Positions 24,305 through 33,594 of a DNA stretch of 64,000 nucleotides are shown here, in pieces. This DNA comes from Chloroflexota bacterium (GTDB lineage: Bacteria; Chloroflexota; Anaerolineae; Anaerolineales; Anaerolineaceae), in the NCBI GenBank assembly GCA_021825925.1, contig JAKAFP010000003.1, positions 186,001 to 250,000 of the forward strand, read 5' to 3'. Position numbers and translations under genes: made by a program. A model generated the notes under the pieces. It saw only the letters and a program-made list of their open reading frames with translations, had not been told where the DNA came from and did no database searches. The stretch's first letter is position 1. Every line of letters begins with the position of its first letter.

Positions 24305-25912
24305 TCAAGCTTTTTCGACCATGCTCATCGTTTTTACCTGGTTGCGGCCTTCTTCTTTAGCGGCATAAAGCGCCCAGTCAGCAGAACGGATTAATTCATC
24401 CATGGTTGTGCCATTCTCTGGGAAAGTAGCCACACCAACCGTTATGGTGGTGGAGACCTGTTGTTGATTTGCCACCACCGCCAGTTTCATGAAGTTTTGT
24501 CGAATTTCTTCCGCCTTTATCACCGCGTTTTCCTGAGACATCCCTGGAAAAACGAGCATGATCTCGTCACCGCCAAATCGAGCCGCAAGGTCTTCTTCGC
24601 GGATGGTGCTTAAAATATATTCACTGAAGGATTTAAGCAGTTTGTCACCGTATTGGTGTCCGAATTTGTCGTTGATTTTCTTAAAGTGGTCAATGTCAAT
24701 CATGGCCAGACTGATCGGTTTTTTTTCTCGAAGAGCGCGTGAAAACTCTTTTTGTAAAATTTCATCAATGTGCCGGTTATACAAACCGGTCAGTGAATCG
24801 TGTAATGCTTGTTGTTCAAGTTTTTTCTGCAGTAGTTTATTCTTGGCTAATTGTTCTTTTAGCTGCAGGTTGGCATTTTGAAGATCGGCTTCTGCACGGT
24901 TGCGAGATGTGACATCCCGAACCACCAGTAATTTCCCCACCTCATCTTTTCGTTGATTAAAAAGGGAGGAGCTTTGAAATTCCAAAATAATCCCCGGGGA
25001 ATCGGGCAGCGGAATTTCACGCCGAAGGGGCCGATTGGTGGAGTAAACGAGTTTTGGTAGTTCTGGGAAAAACTGATCAACAGGTTTACCGATGATTACT
25101 TTTGGATCCCAGCCCAATAGTTTTTGAGTGGAGCGGTTAATATCGGCAATCCTTCCGTTCATGTCCAACACGATAACGCCGTCTTGCAGTTGTTCAATTA
25201 ATGCCGTTCGAGCTACTGGCAGCAAATCGAGCAATTGATAGCGGATCAAAGCCCAAGCAAGAAAAGCTCCTGTAAACGCCAGGCCGGTTGGGGTGATGTC
25301 CAGCCCTTTGATGGGCACCCACCCCAAAGCATAAACGGTGCCTGACACAACCGGGAACAAAATTCCGACCAAGAGAATGACGAGCTGTCTGCGAATTGGG
25401 GGAACAGCGAGTACAATCGCGCGAATTAAATAGATAAATCCGCTGACAAAGATAATGTAGAGATAAATGGTATGCAGCCAGAACCAAAAACCATGATGAT
25501 AAACGAGAACATTGTTTTCAATGGATCCTTGCGAAAAACCAGACCATAACCAGCCTGTGTATGAATTGGTCCAGGCGACAATCAAGGTCAACACGGGGAT
25601 GATCATGACCGAAACTGTCATGCGCATGGTGACTTTGCGTTGGCGGATATAGGTAAATAGAAAAAGTAACAAGTAGGGATTGGATTGAACAAAACCAATA
25701 TAACTTATTTGAGACCACAGTATCTTGGTGGATTGATCTACCACGAAGCTTTCAACAATTGATGCAATCTGCCATTCGGTAACTGAAAAGCAAAAGGCAA
25801 TAAAAAAGAACCCCCCCATCATTTTTCGGCGAGGCCAGCCCACCATCAAAACAATTAGGGATAGGATTGTTCCAATGATCAGTACAATCTGATGTGGATG
25901 AATATTAATCAT
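24305..25912 (-). CDS. Diguanylate cyclase with 7TM sensor, PAS and GGDEF domains
   Basis: A 535-residue protein. Residues 1-220 hold seven membrane helices resembling the histidine kinase N-terminal 7TM sensor. A PAS domain follows (VIVLDMNGRIADINRSTQKLLG), then a short coiled coil (LQNANLQLKEQLAKNKLLQK) and a GGDEF domain (LYNRHIDEIL, IDHFKKINDKFGHQYGD, ARFGGDEIMLVF). The active-site loop reads GGDEI, an accepted variant. It should make cyclic di-GMP in response to a membrane or ligand signal. The start at 25912 is chosen over an upstream extension. Confidence 0.88.
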   Translation of the reverse strand: MINIHPHQIVLIIGTILSLIVLMVGWPRRKMMGGFFFIAFCFSVTEWQIASIVESFVVDQSTKILWSQISYIGFVQSNPYLLLFLFTYIRQRKVTMRMTVSVMIIPVLTLIVAWTNSYTGWLWSGFSQGSIENNVLVYHHGFWFWLHTIYLYIIFVSGFIYLIRAIVLAVPPIRRQLVILLVGILFPVVSGTVYALGWVPIKGLDITPTGLAFTGAFLAWALIRYQLLDLLPVARTALIEQLQDGVIVLDMNGRIADINRSTQKLLGWDPKVIIGKPVDQFFPELPKLVYSTNRPLRREIPLPDSPGIILEFQSSSLFNQRKDEVGKLLVVRDVTSRNRAEADLQNANLQLKEQLAKNKLLQKKLEQQALHDSLTGLYNRHIDEILQKEFSRALREKKPISLAMIDIDHFKKINDKFGHQYGDKLLKSFSEYILSTIREEDLAARFGGDEIMLVFPGMSQENAVIKAEEIRQNFMKLAVVANQQQVSTTITVGVATFPENGTTMDELIRSADWALYAAKEEGRNQVKTMSMVEKA

Positions 25913-26041
25913 GATCAATTCCAATATATGAATAATAAAGACAATAATGCGACTCTTAGGTATTATACAAATCCCTAAAAGTCGCGTCAATTAAATGGAA
26001 CGAAAATTTTCAGAAAATGTTGATAAAAGTGTTGAAAAAGT

Positions 26042-26617
26042 TCACAACAGTTTATTTACCAGGCTGGTTACAAACTGATGGCGAGTCTCGGTGTCACAAA
26101 TATTAATCCCAAGGCTGTCTTCGTTGAGCCTTGGTGCCAGAATTGCCATGAAGCAGGCGGAGGCAATCTGAGAACAGGCAAGCTTAAGTTGTTCAAGGGT
26201 TAAAGAGGTTCCTCGTTGATGCAAGTCGTTACAAAGATTTGTCATGAATACGGTGTAACGCTTCACAACCAAAGAATCATAATTACCTTCGGTAATAAGC
26301 TCGTAAAAATGGGCGCGAGTAATTCCTTGGTAGTTGCAGCCGCCTGCGATCAGGTCTTCAAAAACAGCAATGCAGCGTTCTTTGGCTGTGCTGCCGGGCA
26401 AGGCTTGAATGTCATCCCAGTCGAAGGCGTTATTCAGTGTGGTTTCCATCACCTTTTCGATCAGGTTTTCTTTGCTGCGAAAATAATAATTGATGGCGGC
26501 CAGGTTGACTCCGGCTTTTTCGGCGATTCGGCGATTGGTGGCGCCTTTCAAGCCAAATTCTTCAATACACTCTATGGCAGTTTCAATAATTTTAATTTCG
26601 ATATTATCAGTCGTCAT
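26042..26617 (-). CDS. TetR family transcriptional regulator
   Basis: A 191-residue TetR protein. The N-terminal helix-turn-helix reads GLKGATNRRIAEKAGVNLAAINYYFRSKENL, with the usual YYF-K turn. The C-terminal ligand domain (helices rich in Leu and Cys) is of the YbiH/DUF1956 length. It is divergently transcribed from the SDR operon. The gap between them carries inverted GATTCAAA-type repeats, so it most likely represses that operon and itself. Confidence 0.9.
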   Translation of the reverse strand: MTTDNIEIKIIETAIECIEEFGLKGATNRRIAEKAGVNLAAINYYFRSKENLIEKVMETTLNNAFDWDDIQALPGSTAKERCIAVFEDLIAGGCNYQGITRAHFYELITEGNYDSLVVKRYTVFMTNLCNDLHQRGTSLTLEQLKLACSQIASACFMAILAPRLNEDSLGINICDTETRHQFVTSLVNKLL

Positions 26618-26713
26618 GGATAATTCCTTTTCAATCGAAATCTTTTCTTGAGAGGGTGATTCAAAATCGTTTGTTTTTTTGTTTCAATATTTACACCTAT
26701 TATAATTCAATCT

Positions 26714-26785
26714 GTTGATTCAAACAAGCGATTGACAAAAACCCAACCATAGTGTAAAGTTAATCAACTGATTGAATCAAACGAT
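26714..26785 (+). promoter_or_regulatory. Promoter of the SDR operon with flanking TetR-type operators
   Basis: TTGACA (26732-26737) and TAAAGT (26755-26760) with a 17-bp spacer. Similar elements bracket it: TTGATTCAAAC (26715-26725) just upstream and GATTGAATCAAACGAT (26770-26785) downstream. A third, GATTCAAAATCGTTTG, lies near 26657 by the TetR gene. This is the expected arrangement for repression by the divergent TetR protein. Confidence 0.65.
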
Positions 26786-26796
26786 AGGAGCTACTC

Positions 26797-27639
26797 ATGA
26801 ATAGTTATTTACTCATTACCGGTACCACCGGTGGACTTGGCAAGGCCTTTGTACTTGAAGCTGCAAGCAGGGGATATGATCTTCTGTTGACCGATAGAAT
26901 TCCAGATGGAAGTACATTGGCAAACCGTCTGGCTGAAAGGTTCCACATTTCGGTGGAATATCGTCCTTGTGATCTGGCAGACGACAACGCCAGAGAAAAA
27001 TTCCTTTCCGACTTAAAAGCGCAAGGGCGTATTTTCTGGGGATTGATCAACGTGGCTGGTCTGGATTACGAGGGCGCTTTTCTTGAAAAAAACCGCTCAC
27101 AAATTAGCAAGATATTAAAAGTTAATGTCCTGGCCACTGTTGATATCACCCACGGGGTATTATCCATGCGCGATCCGGAGCAAAAATTTAGGTTGATCAA
27201 TGTTTGCAGTCTGGCCGGTTTCTTTCCCATGCCGTTCAAAGCGACCTATGCTGCCAGCAAAGGATTCTTAATTGATTTTTCCCGTGCCATTCGAGAAGAA
27301 ATTCGCTCTTTTGGCAGTGTGACTGCGTTGTGTCCTGCAGGTATGCCAACAAATGTTGAGGATATGCGCTCCATGTTTGCCCAGGGGTTTTGGGGCTTGA
27401 TCACGAGCGTCAATCAAGACGTGGTTGCCAGAAGGACGTTGGACGCGGCATTAAAGGGCCGGGCGGTGGTTATTCCTGGCTTGCTTAACCAATTGATCCA
27501 GATGGCAAGTTCTTTTGTTCCGCTCTCACTCAAGGTGCGTTATGTGTCAAAACGGTGGAAAAAGGTCAGGGAAAAATTGGATGAAGCAAGTTGTTTTTCG
27601 GCAGCTGCACCATCCATTCAAAATGGCCCCGTCGCATAA
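26797..27639 (+). CDS. Short-chain dehydrogenase/reductase (SDR)
   Basis: A 280-residue SDR. ITGTTGGLGKAF (residues 7-18) is the TGxxxGxG nucleotide loop, and LINVAGLDY corresponds to the NAG strand. The catalytic NVCSLAG Ser and YAASK motif (Tyr and Lys) are intact. The C-terminal part has a hydrophobic stretch. Substrate unknown. It is the first gene behind the TetR-controlled promoter, followed by a CPBP protein and two extended-SDR proteins, probably one pathway on a lipid-like or isoprenoid substrate (inference). Confidence 0.87.
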   Translation: MNSYLLITGTTGGLGKAFVLEAASRGYDLLLTDRIPDGSTLANRLAERFHISVEYRPCDLADDNAREKFLSDLKAQGRIFWGLINVAGLDYEGAFLEKNRSQISKILKVNVLATVDITHGVLSMRDPEQKFRLINVCSLAGFFPMPFKATYAASKGFLIDFSRAIREEIRSFGSVTALCPAGMPTNVEDMRSMFAQGFWGLITSVNQDVVARRTLDAALKGRAVVIPGLLNQLIQMASSFVPLSLKVRYVSKRWKKVREKLDEASCFSAAAPSIQNGPVA

Positions 27640-27742
27640 AAAGAAAATGTTCATTTAGTTGTGGTGGTAAACTTACAACAAGTAAGATCATAGTTCATCT
27701 ATTAATTTATTCAAATTTTTTACACATAACAGGCCAAGCCTC

Positions 27743-28483
27743 ATGAAAAAAAACTCTCTAGATGGGTCCTTTTTGGATTTCTCTTCTCTTTTTCAAACAA
27801 CCACTGAAAACGAGAACAAAGCGCGTTGGATCCTGCTGCTGACCCCGATACTGTTAACCATTTGGGTTTATTTTGGAAAACGATTTTACTTTGGCGATTA
27901 TTTTACTTCTTCAGGCAGTTTGCCAGCTGATGCTGCCGCGGTAATCTTTGAATATCTTGTGTTTTTTCTACTCATGTTCTGCGTACCAGCATTGCTGATC
28001 AAGGTGATCTGGAAACAACCTTTGCGTGCCTATGGCTTGCAATGGGGTGATTGGCGAGCAGGGCTGAAGATCGTTGCCCTGGTTTTGCCGTTTATGCTTT
28101 TGGGCGCATATTTGGGAGCTTTGGACCCAGGCATGCAAGCAGAATATCCGTTGGCAAAAACCATGATGAAGAGCATGCCGCTCTTTATCAGCATCGAGTT
28201 GTTTTATCTGGTCTATTATTTAGCCTGGGAGTTTTTCTTCCGTGGGTTCATGCAAACAGGTATGCAAAAAGCCTATGGCCCTGTCATGGCCATCCTGATC
28301 CAAACGGTACCTTCGGCAATCGTTCACATTGGCAAGCCCTTTGCCGAATGTTTTTCGGCTATTTTGGCAGGGCTGGTGTTTGGTTATGCAGCATGGCGAA
28401 CGCGATCCATATTCTATTCCATGTTGCTGCATGCGGTAGTGGGGATTGGTACAGATCTCATCATTACCTTGTTATTAAGATAA
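27743..28483 (+). CDS. CPBP family intramembrane protease
   Basis: A 246-residue protein with about seven membrane helices. The CPBP motif 1 region reads YYLAWEFFFRGFMQ (Glu and Arg conserved, the first Glu of EExxxR replaced by Trp). IVHIGKPFAE gives motif 2, and SMLLHAVVGIGTD motif 3 with its His. These Rce1-like proteases cleave within membranes or process small peptides. It sits 103 bases after the SDR gene and 25 bases before the first epimerase, all on one strand, so it probably belongs to the same unit. Confidence 0.85.
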   Translation: MKKNSLDGSFLDFSSLFQTTTENENKARWILLLTPILLTIWVYFGKRFYFGDYFTSSGSLPADAAAVIFEYLVFFLLMFCVPALLIKVIWKQPLRAYGLQWGDWRAGLKIVALVLPFMLLGAYLGALDPGMQAEYPLAKTMMKSMPLFISIELFYLVYYLAWEFFFRGFMQTGMQKAYGPVMAILIQTVPSAIVHIGKPFAECFSAILAGLVFGYAAWRTRSIFYSMLLHAVVGIGTDLIITLLLR

Positions 28484-28508
28484 ACGAGATGAAAAGGATT
28501 CATTCAAG

Positions 28509-29549
28509 ATGACGCGTGCTCTGATCACCGGTTGTACCGGCTGCCTGGGTTCAAATTTGGCTGCAGCATTAATCCAAAGAGGGATTGAGGTTGTTGGGTT
28601 AAGTTATAAAAACGAATCTCAGATCGCACTCAAAGGGTTGGATGTCGAGATTGTTGAAGGGAATATCCTTGAATTTGAAGGCCTTAGGTCCGCCATGCAC
28701 GGGGTGGATTGGGTATTTCATGTCGCAGGGATCGCAGATGATTGGAACTATTCTGCGGAACGGGTCTACGAAACAAACGTGATGGGGACCTTCAACGTCA
28801 TGAGTGCAGCCCGAGTCGCAAATGTAAAACGGTTCGTATTAACTTCTTCAGCCGCCGTGACCGGGGTTCCTCCTCAACCTAATGGCGCGCCCATGAATGA
28901 AGGCAATAAATTCAACCTTGCCCCACGTGATTGGATCTATGGCTACAGCAAGGTGTTGGCAGAACAAATCCTTGCAGGGTTTGTTGCTCAAGGGATGCAT
29001 GCCGTCTGCGTTGAACCAACCGCACTAATGGGTCCTGGAGATCATCATTTCATCACCGGAACATTAATTCAGAATGCAGTGAGAGGGGACTTGTTTCCTT
29101 TTCCCGAAGGTGGTTCCAACTTCATTGATGTTCGAGATGCTGCTCAAGGGCACATAGCCGCAGCAGAAAACAGTGAGCCTGGCGAACGGTACATTTTAGG
29201 TGCACATAATATGACGCATGTCGAATGTGCTTCGATCATTTGTAATGCAGTTGGCATGCCTTTTCGTTACTTAAGGTTGCCAAACTGGATCATTCCAGCT
29301 GCAGCTGAAGGGGTTGGAATCTTGCTCAAAATGGGGTTTCACTTACCGCTCGATCGGGGCCGGGTTTATCTGAGCCGCCGATATATGTATTACGACAATC
29401 AAAAAGCGGTCAAAGAATTGGGGCTAAAAATCAGGCCGTTTTCTGAAACAGTAGCGGATGCCTATCAATGGTATCGTGAGCAGGGACTGCTAACTCCGCC
29501 ACGATCTTCTCAGAAAACGACCCCGGTTTACAAAACGGAGATGGAATGA
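28509..29549 (+). CDS. NAD-dependent epimerase/dehydratase family protein (extended SDR)
   Basis: A 346-residue extended SDR. ITGCTGCLGSNLAAAL is the GxxGxxG Rossmann loop, VFHVAGIADDW the central strand, VLTSSAAVTG the Ser region, and YGYSKVLAEQI the Tyr-x3-Lys active site. The type resembles 3-beta-hydroxysteroid dehydrogenase / dihydroflavonol reductase-like proteins. It overlaps the next gene by 4 bases (ATGA), so the two are coupled and may form a heteromeric or sequential pair. Confidence 0.88.
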   Translation: MTRALITGCTGCLGSNLAAALIQRGIEVVGLSYKNESQIALKGLDVEIVEGNILEFEGLRSAMHGVDWVFHVAGIADDWNYSAERVYETNVMGTFNVMSAARVANVKRFVLTSSAAVTGVPPQPNGAPMNEGNKFNLAPRDWIYGYSKVLAEQILAGFVAQGMHAVCVEPTALMGPGDHHFITGTLIQNAVRGDLFPFPEGGSNFIDVRDAAQGHIAAAENSEPGERYILGAHNMTHVECASIICNAVGMPFRYLRLPNWIIPAAAEGVGILLKMGFHLPLDRGRVYLSRRYMYYDNQKAVKELGLKIRPFSETVADAYQWYREQGLLTPPRSSQKTTPVYKTEME

Positions 29550-30547
29550 AAATTCTGGTAACCGGGGCCAATGGTTTTGTCGGTTCCAGCTTGTGCCGCA
29601 GATTGGTATCTGCCGGTCATCAAGTGATGGGAATGGTACGTGCGACCAGCGATCTGACTTTGCTGCAGGGAGTTCCCGTTGAATTTGTCTCAGGAAGTCT
29701 TTCAGATCGAGAATCGTTAAAAGCCGCCACAGTTAACCAAGATCTCGTTTTTCATGTGGCAGCGGCCGTTACGGATTGGGGTTCTCTTGGCTATTTTCGC
29801 AAGATCAATGTTGATGGGACGCGAAATGTAATTGAGGCTGCAATTAGTAACCAGGTGCCTCGTTTTCTGTATGTCAGCTCTGTGGCCGTGGCCAGTTTCT
29901 CGGATCAAAAGAATATGGACGAGGATGCACCCCAATTACCGACGCCGTATCCCTATTGCCAGACGAAACGAGAGGCAGAAGCATTGGTCAACGACCTTCA
30001 TCGCTCTGGCAAAATTCAAACGGTGATCGTAAGGCCAGGTGACATCTACGGGCCGAATGATCGAGTGGCTTTACTGCGTATGGGTGAAATGCTTCGCAAA
30101 CGGCAATTGCCTTACGTGGCGGGCGGCAATAAACTGGGCGCTTTTACCTATATTGATAACCTTGTGGAAGGTATGATCCTCGCCAGCACAAACGATAAGG
30201 CTTATGGCCGCACCTACATTCTTACGGATGGGGTTGAAATGAGTTGGCGAACCTATTTTGAAAAACTGACGGACGCCCTGGGGTACCCACACCCCAGCCT
30301 GTCGGTCAATCCTAAAATCGGATATGCTGCGGCTTTCATGTTGGAGAATATGTATCGTTTGTTGAACATTCAACAACGTCCGCCTTTTTCACGCTACCTT
30401 ATCAATCACCTTTCAACTGATTTTCATTTCAGCATCGAACGCGCCCGGGTTGAGTTGGGTTATCAACCGATCCAAGACATGGATGAAACGATTCGGCGCA
30501 CAGCTGATTGGTATAAAGGCTATTTGGCAGCACGCGAGAATCAGTAA
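29546..30547 (+). CDS. NAD-dependent epimerase/dehydratase family protein, second copy
   Basis: A 333-residue extended SDR similar in plan to the preceding protein. VTGANGFVGSSLCRRL is the nucleotide loop, VFHVAAAVTDWGSL follows, LYVSSVAVASF gives the Ser, and YPYCQTKREAEALV the Tyr-x3-Lys. RPGDIYGPND matches the usual substrate loop. The two neighbours are homologous but clearly different, which suggests consecutive oxidation/reduction steps on related substrates. It ends the TetR-controlled cluster. Confidence 0.88.
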   Translation: MKILVTGANGFVGSSLCRRLVSAGHQVMGMVRATSDLTLLQGVPVEFVSGSLSDRESLKAATVNQDLVFHVAAAVTDWGSLGYFRKINVDGTRNVIEAAISNQVPRFLYVSSVAVASFSDQKNMDEDAPQLPTPYPYCQTKREAEALVNDLHRSGKIQTVIVRPGDIYGPNDRVALLRMGEMLRKRQLPYVAGGNKLGAFTYIDNLVEGMILASTNDKAYGRTYILTDGVEMSWRTYFEKLTDALGYPHPSLSVNPKIGYAAAFMLENMYRLLNIQQRPPFSRYLINHLSTDFHFSIERARVELGYQPIQDMDETIRRTADWYKGYLAARENQ

Positions 30548-30628
30548 CAATTCGGTTTTGAGCTTCCTTTTCATCCTGTATAATTGGAAATAGTCTATTA
30601 TTAAAAATCCATATTTACAGGATGCGCC

Positions 30629-31819
30629 ATGAAACCCCAAAGTAAAGTGCTGCGTTTTTCGATGTTTGCCCTGCTTTATTTCACCCAAGGCACGATTTTG
30701 GGATATTTTGCTTCAGTCAATGCCCTCTATTTGATGGGCAGCGGATTTGACATGGGCAAGGTAGGCATCTTTTCAACCATTGCGTTGATCCCCTTTGTGA
30801 TCAAAATATTATTCGGCATGCTCAGCGACCGCTTCAACTTTTTTGGGTTGGGGCATCGCAAGCCTTATATCTTCATGGGGTTGGCGGTTCAAACCATCTG
30901 TTTGCTGATCGTGGCGCAGATCAACCCGACCAATCACTATTGGGGTTTCGTCTTGCTGGCATTCCTGCTGCAAATGGGAATGGCCTTTTACGATACCTGC
31001 ACCGACGGCCTGGCGCTAGATATCACCCCCGAAAACGAACAGGGAACCCTGCAGGGATTCATGGTGGGTGGACGCTCCATTGGTGTGATCGCAGCGGCTT
31101 CGGCTGCCGGGTTCATCGCCCAATATCTCAATTGGCCTGCCGTGTTTTACTTCCTGGCCATCCTTACCCTGATCCCGATTCCGCTGCTATTTTTCATCAA
31201 AGATACCGGCCGGGGACAGGGATTGCGTTTCAACTGGTCGGCTTTTAAGGCTTTCAAAAATGCACAGGTGCTGGCCGCGGCGGGCGCTGGCCTGATCATC
31301 TTTTTGGTGATCGTTGGGGCCAACCAATTGATGAACCCGGCGCTAACGGAACGTTTTAACATAGATCTCAGTACTGCCGGACTGGTCACAACGGTATGGG
31401 GTCTTGGGTGTGTCGCCGGTGCGTTCATTGGCGGGATCGTTAAAGATAAACTTGGTGATAAGACAGCGTTGTGGGCTTCTGTCTTGACGGTTATCCCGGC
31501 CATGCTTTTGCTGGCTTTTGTTGGCGCCAAGCCATTGATTTGGGCTGTGGCTGTCTTTTTTGGTCTTTCCTACGGCATGTCCCAATCCATCTACTTTGCA
31601 CTGGCCATGAAATACACGACCAGCCCTGCCATTGCGGCTTCGATGTTTGCCATCCTTATGTCGGTGACCAATATCGGTCAGGGCATCGGGCTGGGCGTCG
31701 GCGGCGGTTTGGCGAAAAATGTCGGCTTTCCGATCACTTTTGTGATCTTTGGTGCACTCATGCTACTGGTGTTGCCCTTCTTCCCGGTGTTGTTTAAAAA
31801 GAAGGCCCATGCGGCATAA
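30629..31819 (+). CDS. MFS transporter
   Basis: A 396-residue carrier with 12 predicted helices. The loop after helix 2 reads FGMLSDRFNFFGLGHRKPYIFMG, resembling the AmpG/folate-biopterin branch. DTCTDGLALDITPENEQGTLQG in the middle of the N-half is characteristic of that group. The substrate is unknown. It ends with a Lys-rich cytoplasmic tail and has its own terminator at 31849. It lies after the epimerase pair with an 80-base gap, so it may or may not share their promoter. Confidence 0.85.
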   Translation: MKPQSKVLRFSMFALLYFTQGTILGYFASVNALYLMGSGFDMGKVGIFSTIALIPFVIKILFGMLSDRFNFFGLGHRKPYIFMGLAVQTICLLIVAQINPTNHYWGFVLLAFLLQMGMAFYDTCTDGLALDITPENEQGTLQGFMVGGRSIGVIAAASAAGFIAQYLNWPAVFYFLAILTLIPIPLLFFIKDTGRGQGLRFNWSAFKAFKNAQVLAAAGAGLIIFLVIVGANQLMNPALTERFNIDLSTAGLVTTVWGLGCVAGAFIGGIVKDKLGDKTALWASVLTVIPAMLLLAFVGAKPLIWAVAVFFGLSYGMSQSIYFALAMKYTTSPAIAASMFAILMSVTNIGQGIGLGVGGGLAKNVGFPITFVIFGALMLLVLPFFPVLFKKKAHAA

Positions 31820-31848
31820 TTCCGAATATTATGCATTTTTCTAGTGGA

Positions 31849-31882
31849 AACAAGGGTTCTCAATTGGGAGCCCTTGTTTTTA
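31849..31882 (+). terminator. Terminator after the MFS gene
   Basis: AACAAGGG pairs with CCCTTGTT (31849-31856, 31871-31878), extended inward by five mostly G-U/canonical pairs to an AATT loop, then a T-run. Confidence 0.88.
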
Positions 31883-31909
31883 TGTGTTTTATGGTTCCGA
31901 ATCTGCCTC

Positions 31910-31974
31910 TTGAATTCGTTCCGAGACTGTGCTATATTAATGCCGATTGGGAACACTGTAATTCCGATTCGGAA
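31910..31974 (+). promoter_or_regulatory. Promoter and TTCCGA operator of the Lrp-type regulator gene
   Basis: TTGAAT (31910-31915) and TATATT (31933-31938) are 17 bp apart. TTCCGATTCGGAA (31962-31974) is a 13-bp palindrome just downstream of the expected transcription start. Further TTCCGA words occur near 31822, 31894 and 31919. Repeated half-sites are typical of autoregulated Lrp/AsnC genes. Confidence 0.6.
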
Positions 31975-31983
31975 CAAATAATT

Positions 31984-32478
31984 TTGAAGAGTCAATTCGA
32001 CCAAACCGACCATCAGATCATCCGCATTTTGCATAAAGACGCCCGCACCTCGGCGTCTGAAATCGCGCGTGAATTGAACGCCAACGAACGCACCATTCGC
32101 AAACGGATTGACCGCCTGGTGCGGTTGGGTGCCGTTCGTTTGACGGCCATTATTGACCCCGAAGTCTTTGGCTACGTTACTGCGGTGGATATTTTCCTTG
32201 AAGTGGATGGGGATCAGGAAGAGCAAGTGATCAGCAAATTTATGACCACGCCTGAAATTTCCTACATCGCCCTTGGCCAGGGCACCAAGGACCTTTCCAT
32301 CGAGTGCCGTTTCAGAAACAATGACGAGATGCACCAGTTCCTGCGAAAAAAACTCCCGGCCATTGAAGGGGTTCAGATCAGGGGGTACTCCCTTGTGCCG
32401 CGCATTATTCGTAACATTGATGAATGGATGCCCAAAGATGAAGATTTTAAGGCCACAGAAAACGAAGATGATATTTAA
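31984..32478 (+). CDS. Lrp/AsnC family transcriptional regulator
   Basis: A 164-residue protein from a TTG start. FDQTDHQIIRILHKDARTSA and SEIARELNANERTIRKRIDRLVRLGAV form the AsnC-type helix-turn-helix, followed by a RAM-like effector domain (VDIFLEVDGDQEEQVISKF, YIALGQGTKDLSIECR). The frame is open back to 31831, but that part covers a terminator and the promoter, so the TTG at 31984, downstream of the promoter, is preferred. It directly precedes the putrescine carbamoyltransferase gene and is its likely regulator, perhaps sensing agmatine or putrescine. Confidence 0.85.
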   Translation: MKSQFDQTDHQIIRILHKDARTSASEIARELNANERTIRKRIDRLVRLGAVRLTAIIDPEVFGYVTAVDIFLEVDGDQEEQVISKFMTTPEISYIALGQGTKDLSIECRFRNNDEMHQFLRKKLPAIEGVQIRGYSLVPRIIRNIDEWMPKDEDFKATENEDDI

Positions 32479-32544
32479 AGTTTAATCCGGTTAACCACCG
32501 GATTTTTGTTAACTAAAGCAAGTTCATAAATTAAGGAGACCAGA

Positions 32545-33558
32545 ATGGAATTGAAGCACTTTATTGATACACAGGATTTTTCAAAACAGGAACTGTTGGA
32601 TTTGATCGAATTGATCCGCATGATCAAAAAAGCCGACAAACAGGGCGCCACTCCCCGGCTGCTTGAAGGCGCCTCTCTTGCCATGCTCTTTGAAGAACCC
32701 TCCACCCGCACGCGTATTTCTTTTGAAGTCGGCATGGCCGAATTGGGCGGTCATGCCCTTTACCTGAAACCCGGTGAAATTCACCTCGGGGTGCGCGAAT
32801 CATTGGGTGATACTGCCCAGGTGATCTCGCGTTACGTGGATGTGATCATGGCCCGTACCCTAAAGCACGAAACCATGGAAGGTCTGGCCAAATATGCCAC
32901 TGTGCCATTGATCAACGGGTTGACCGATTACAACCATCCCACCCAGGTGGTTTGTGATGTGCTGACCATGATCGAACACGCCCCCGCTGGCAAAAAGCTT
33001 GAAGATTTCAACGTTACTTTCGTAGGCGACGCCACCAACGTGCTCAGCTCCCTGATGCTGATCTGCACCCGCCTTGGCATGAATTTCACCCATGCCGCCC
33101 CCAAGAAATACCAGGCTCCCAAACAGTGGATGGACTGGGCGCATGAAAACTGCAAAGTCTCCGGCGGTACGGTGCGCGTCACCGATGACCCGATCGAGGC
33201 GGTCAAGAACGCTGATTTCATTTACACCGATCTCTGGTGGTGGGTTGGACAGGAAGCTGAAATTCCCGAACGTCAGGCTGCCTTCATGCCCAGGTACCAG
33301 GTCAACAAAGACCTGATGAGCCACGCCCCCGCCCATTGCAAATTCATGCACTGTCTGCCTGCTTCACGCGGCGTGGAAGCCACGGATGAAGTGATGGATT
33401 CCGCCCAATCCGTGATCTTTGATCAGGCAGAAAACCGTCTTCATACTGAAAAGGGTCTGTTGGTCTGGCTGGTATATCCCCGCCTGCACCGCCCCAGCAG
33501 TGAATTAAAGGCCGTGCACAAAGGTCAAATCGAGAATTTTTTGGAAAGCAAATTTTAA
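32545..33558 (+). CDS. ptcA: Putrescine carbamoyltransferase
   Basis: A 337-residue transcarbamylase. STRTR (53-57) binds carbamoyl phosphate, DYNHPTQ (128-134) and HCLPASRG (269-276) complete the active site. The ornithine-binding SMG loop is missing; the region reads DLWWWVGQEAE (229-239), as in putrescine carbamoyltransferase of Enterococcus. LGGHALYLKPGEIHLG and NCKVSGG fit the same subgroup. The enzyme converts N-carbamoylputrescine plus phosphate to putrescine and carbamoyl phosphate. The APC transporter and agmatine deiminase genes downstream make this assignment strong. No carbamate kinase gene is adjacent. Confidence 0.9.
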   Translation: MELKHFIDTQDFSKQELLDLIELIRMIKKADKQGATPRLLEGASLAMLFEEPSTRTRISFEVGMAELGGHALYLKPGEIHLGVRESLGDTAQVISRYVDVIMARTLKHETMEGLAKYATVPLINGLTDYNHPTQVVCDVLTMIEHAPAGKKLEDFNVTFVGDATNVLSSLMLICTRLGMNFTHAAPKKYQAPKQWMDWAHENCKVSGGTVRVTDDPIEAVKNADFIYTDLWWWVGQEAEIPERQAAFMPRYQVNKDLMSHAPAHCKFMHCLPASRGVEATDEVMDSAQSVIFDQAENRLHTEKGLLVWLVYPRLHRPSSELKAVHKGQIENFLESKF

Positions 33559-33594
33559 ATCCGTGATGAACGGATCAAACAGGAGAGTAAGATA

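Noticed and set aside
26042-30547. Biosynthetic gene cluster
   Set aside because: The SDR/epimerase group lacks any core synthase; only a small regulated pathway is supported.
31831-31983. Upstream extension of the Lrp-type gene to 31831
   Set aside because: It would translate through a terminator hairpin and the promoter; the TTG at 31984 is more consistent.
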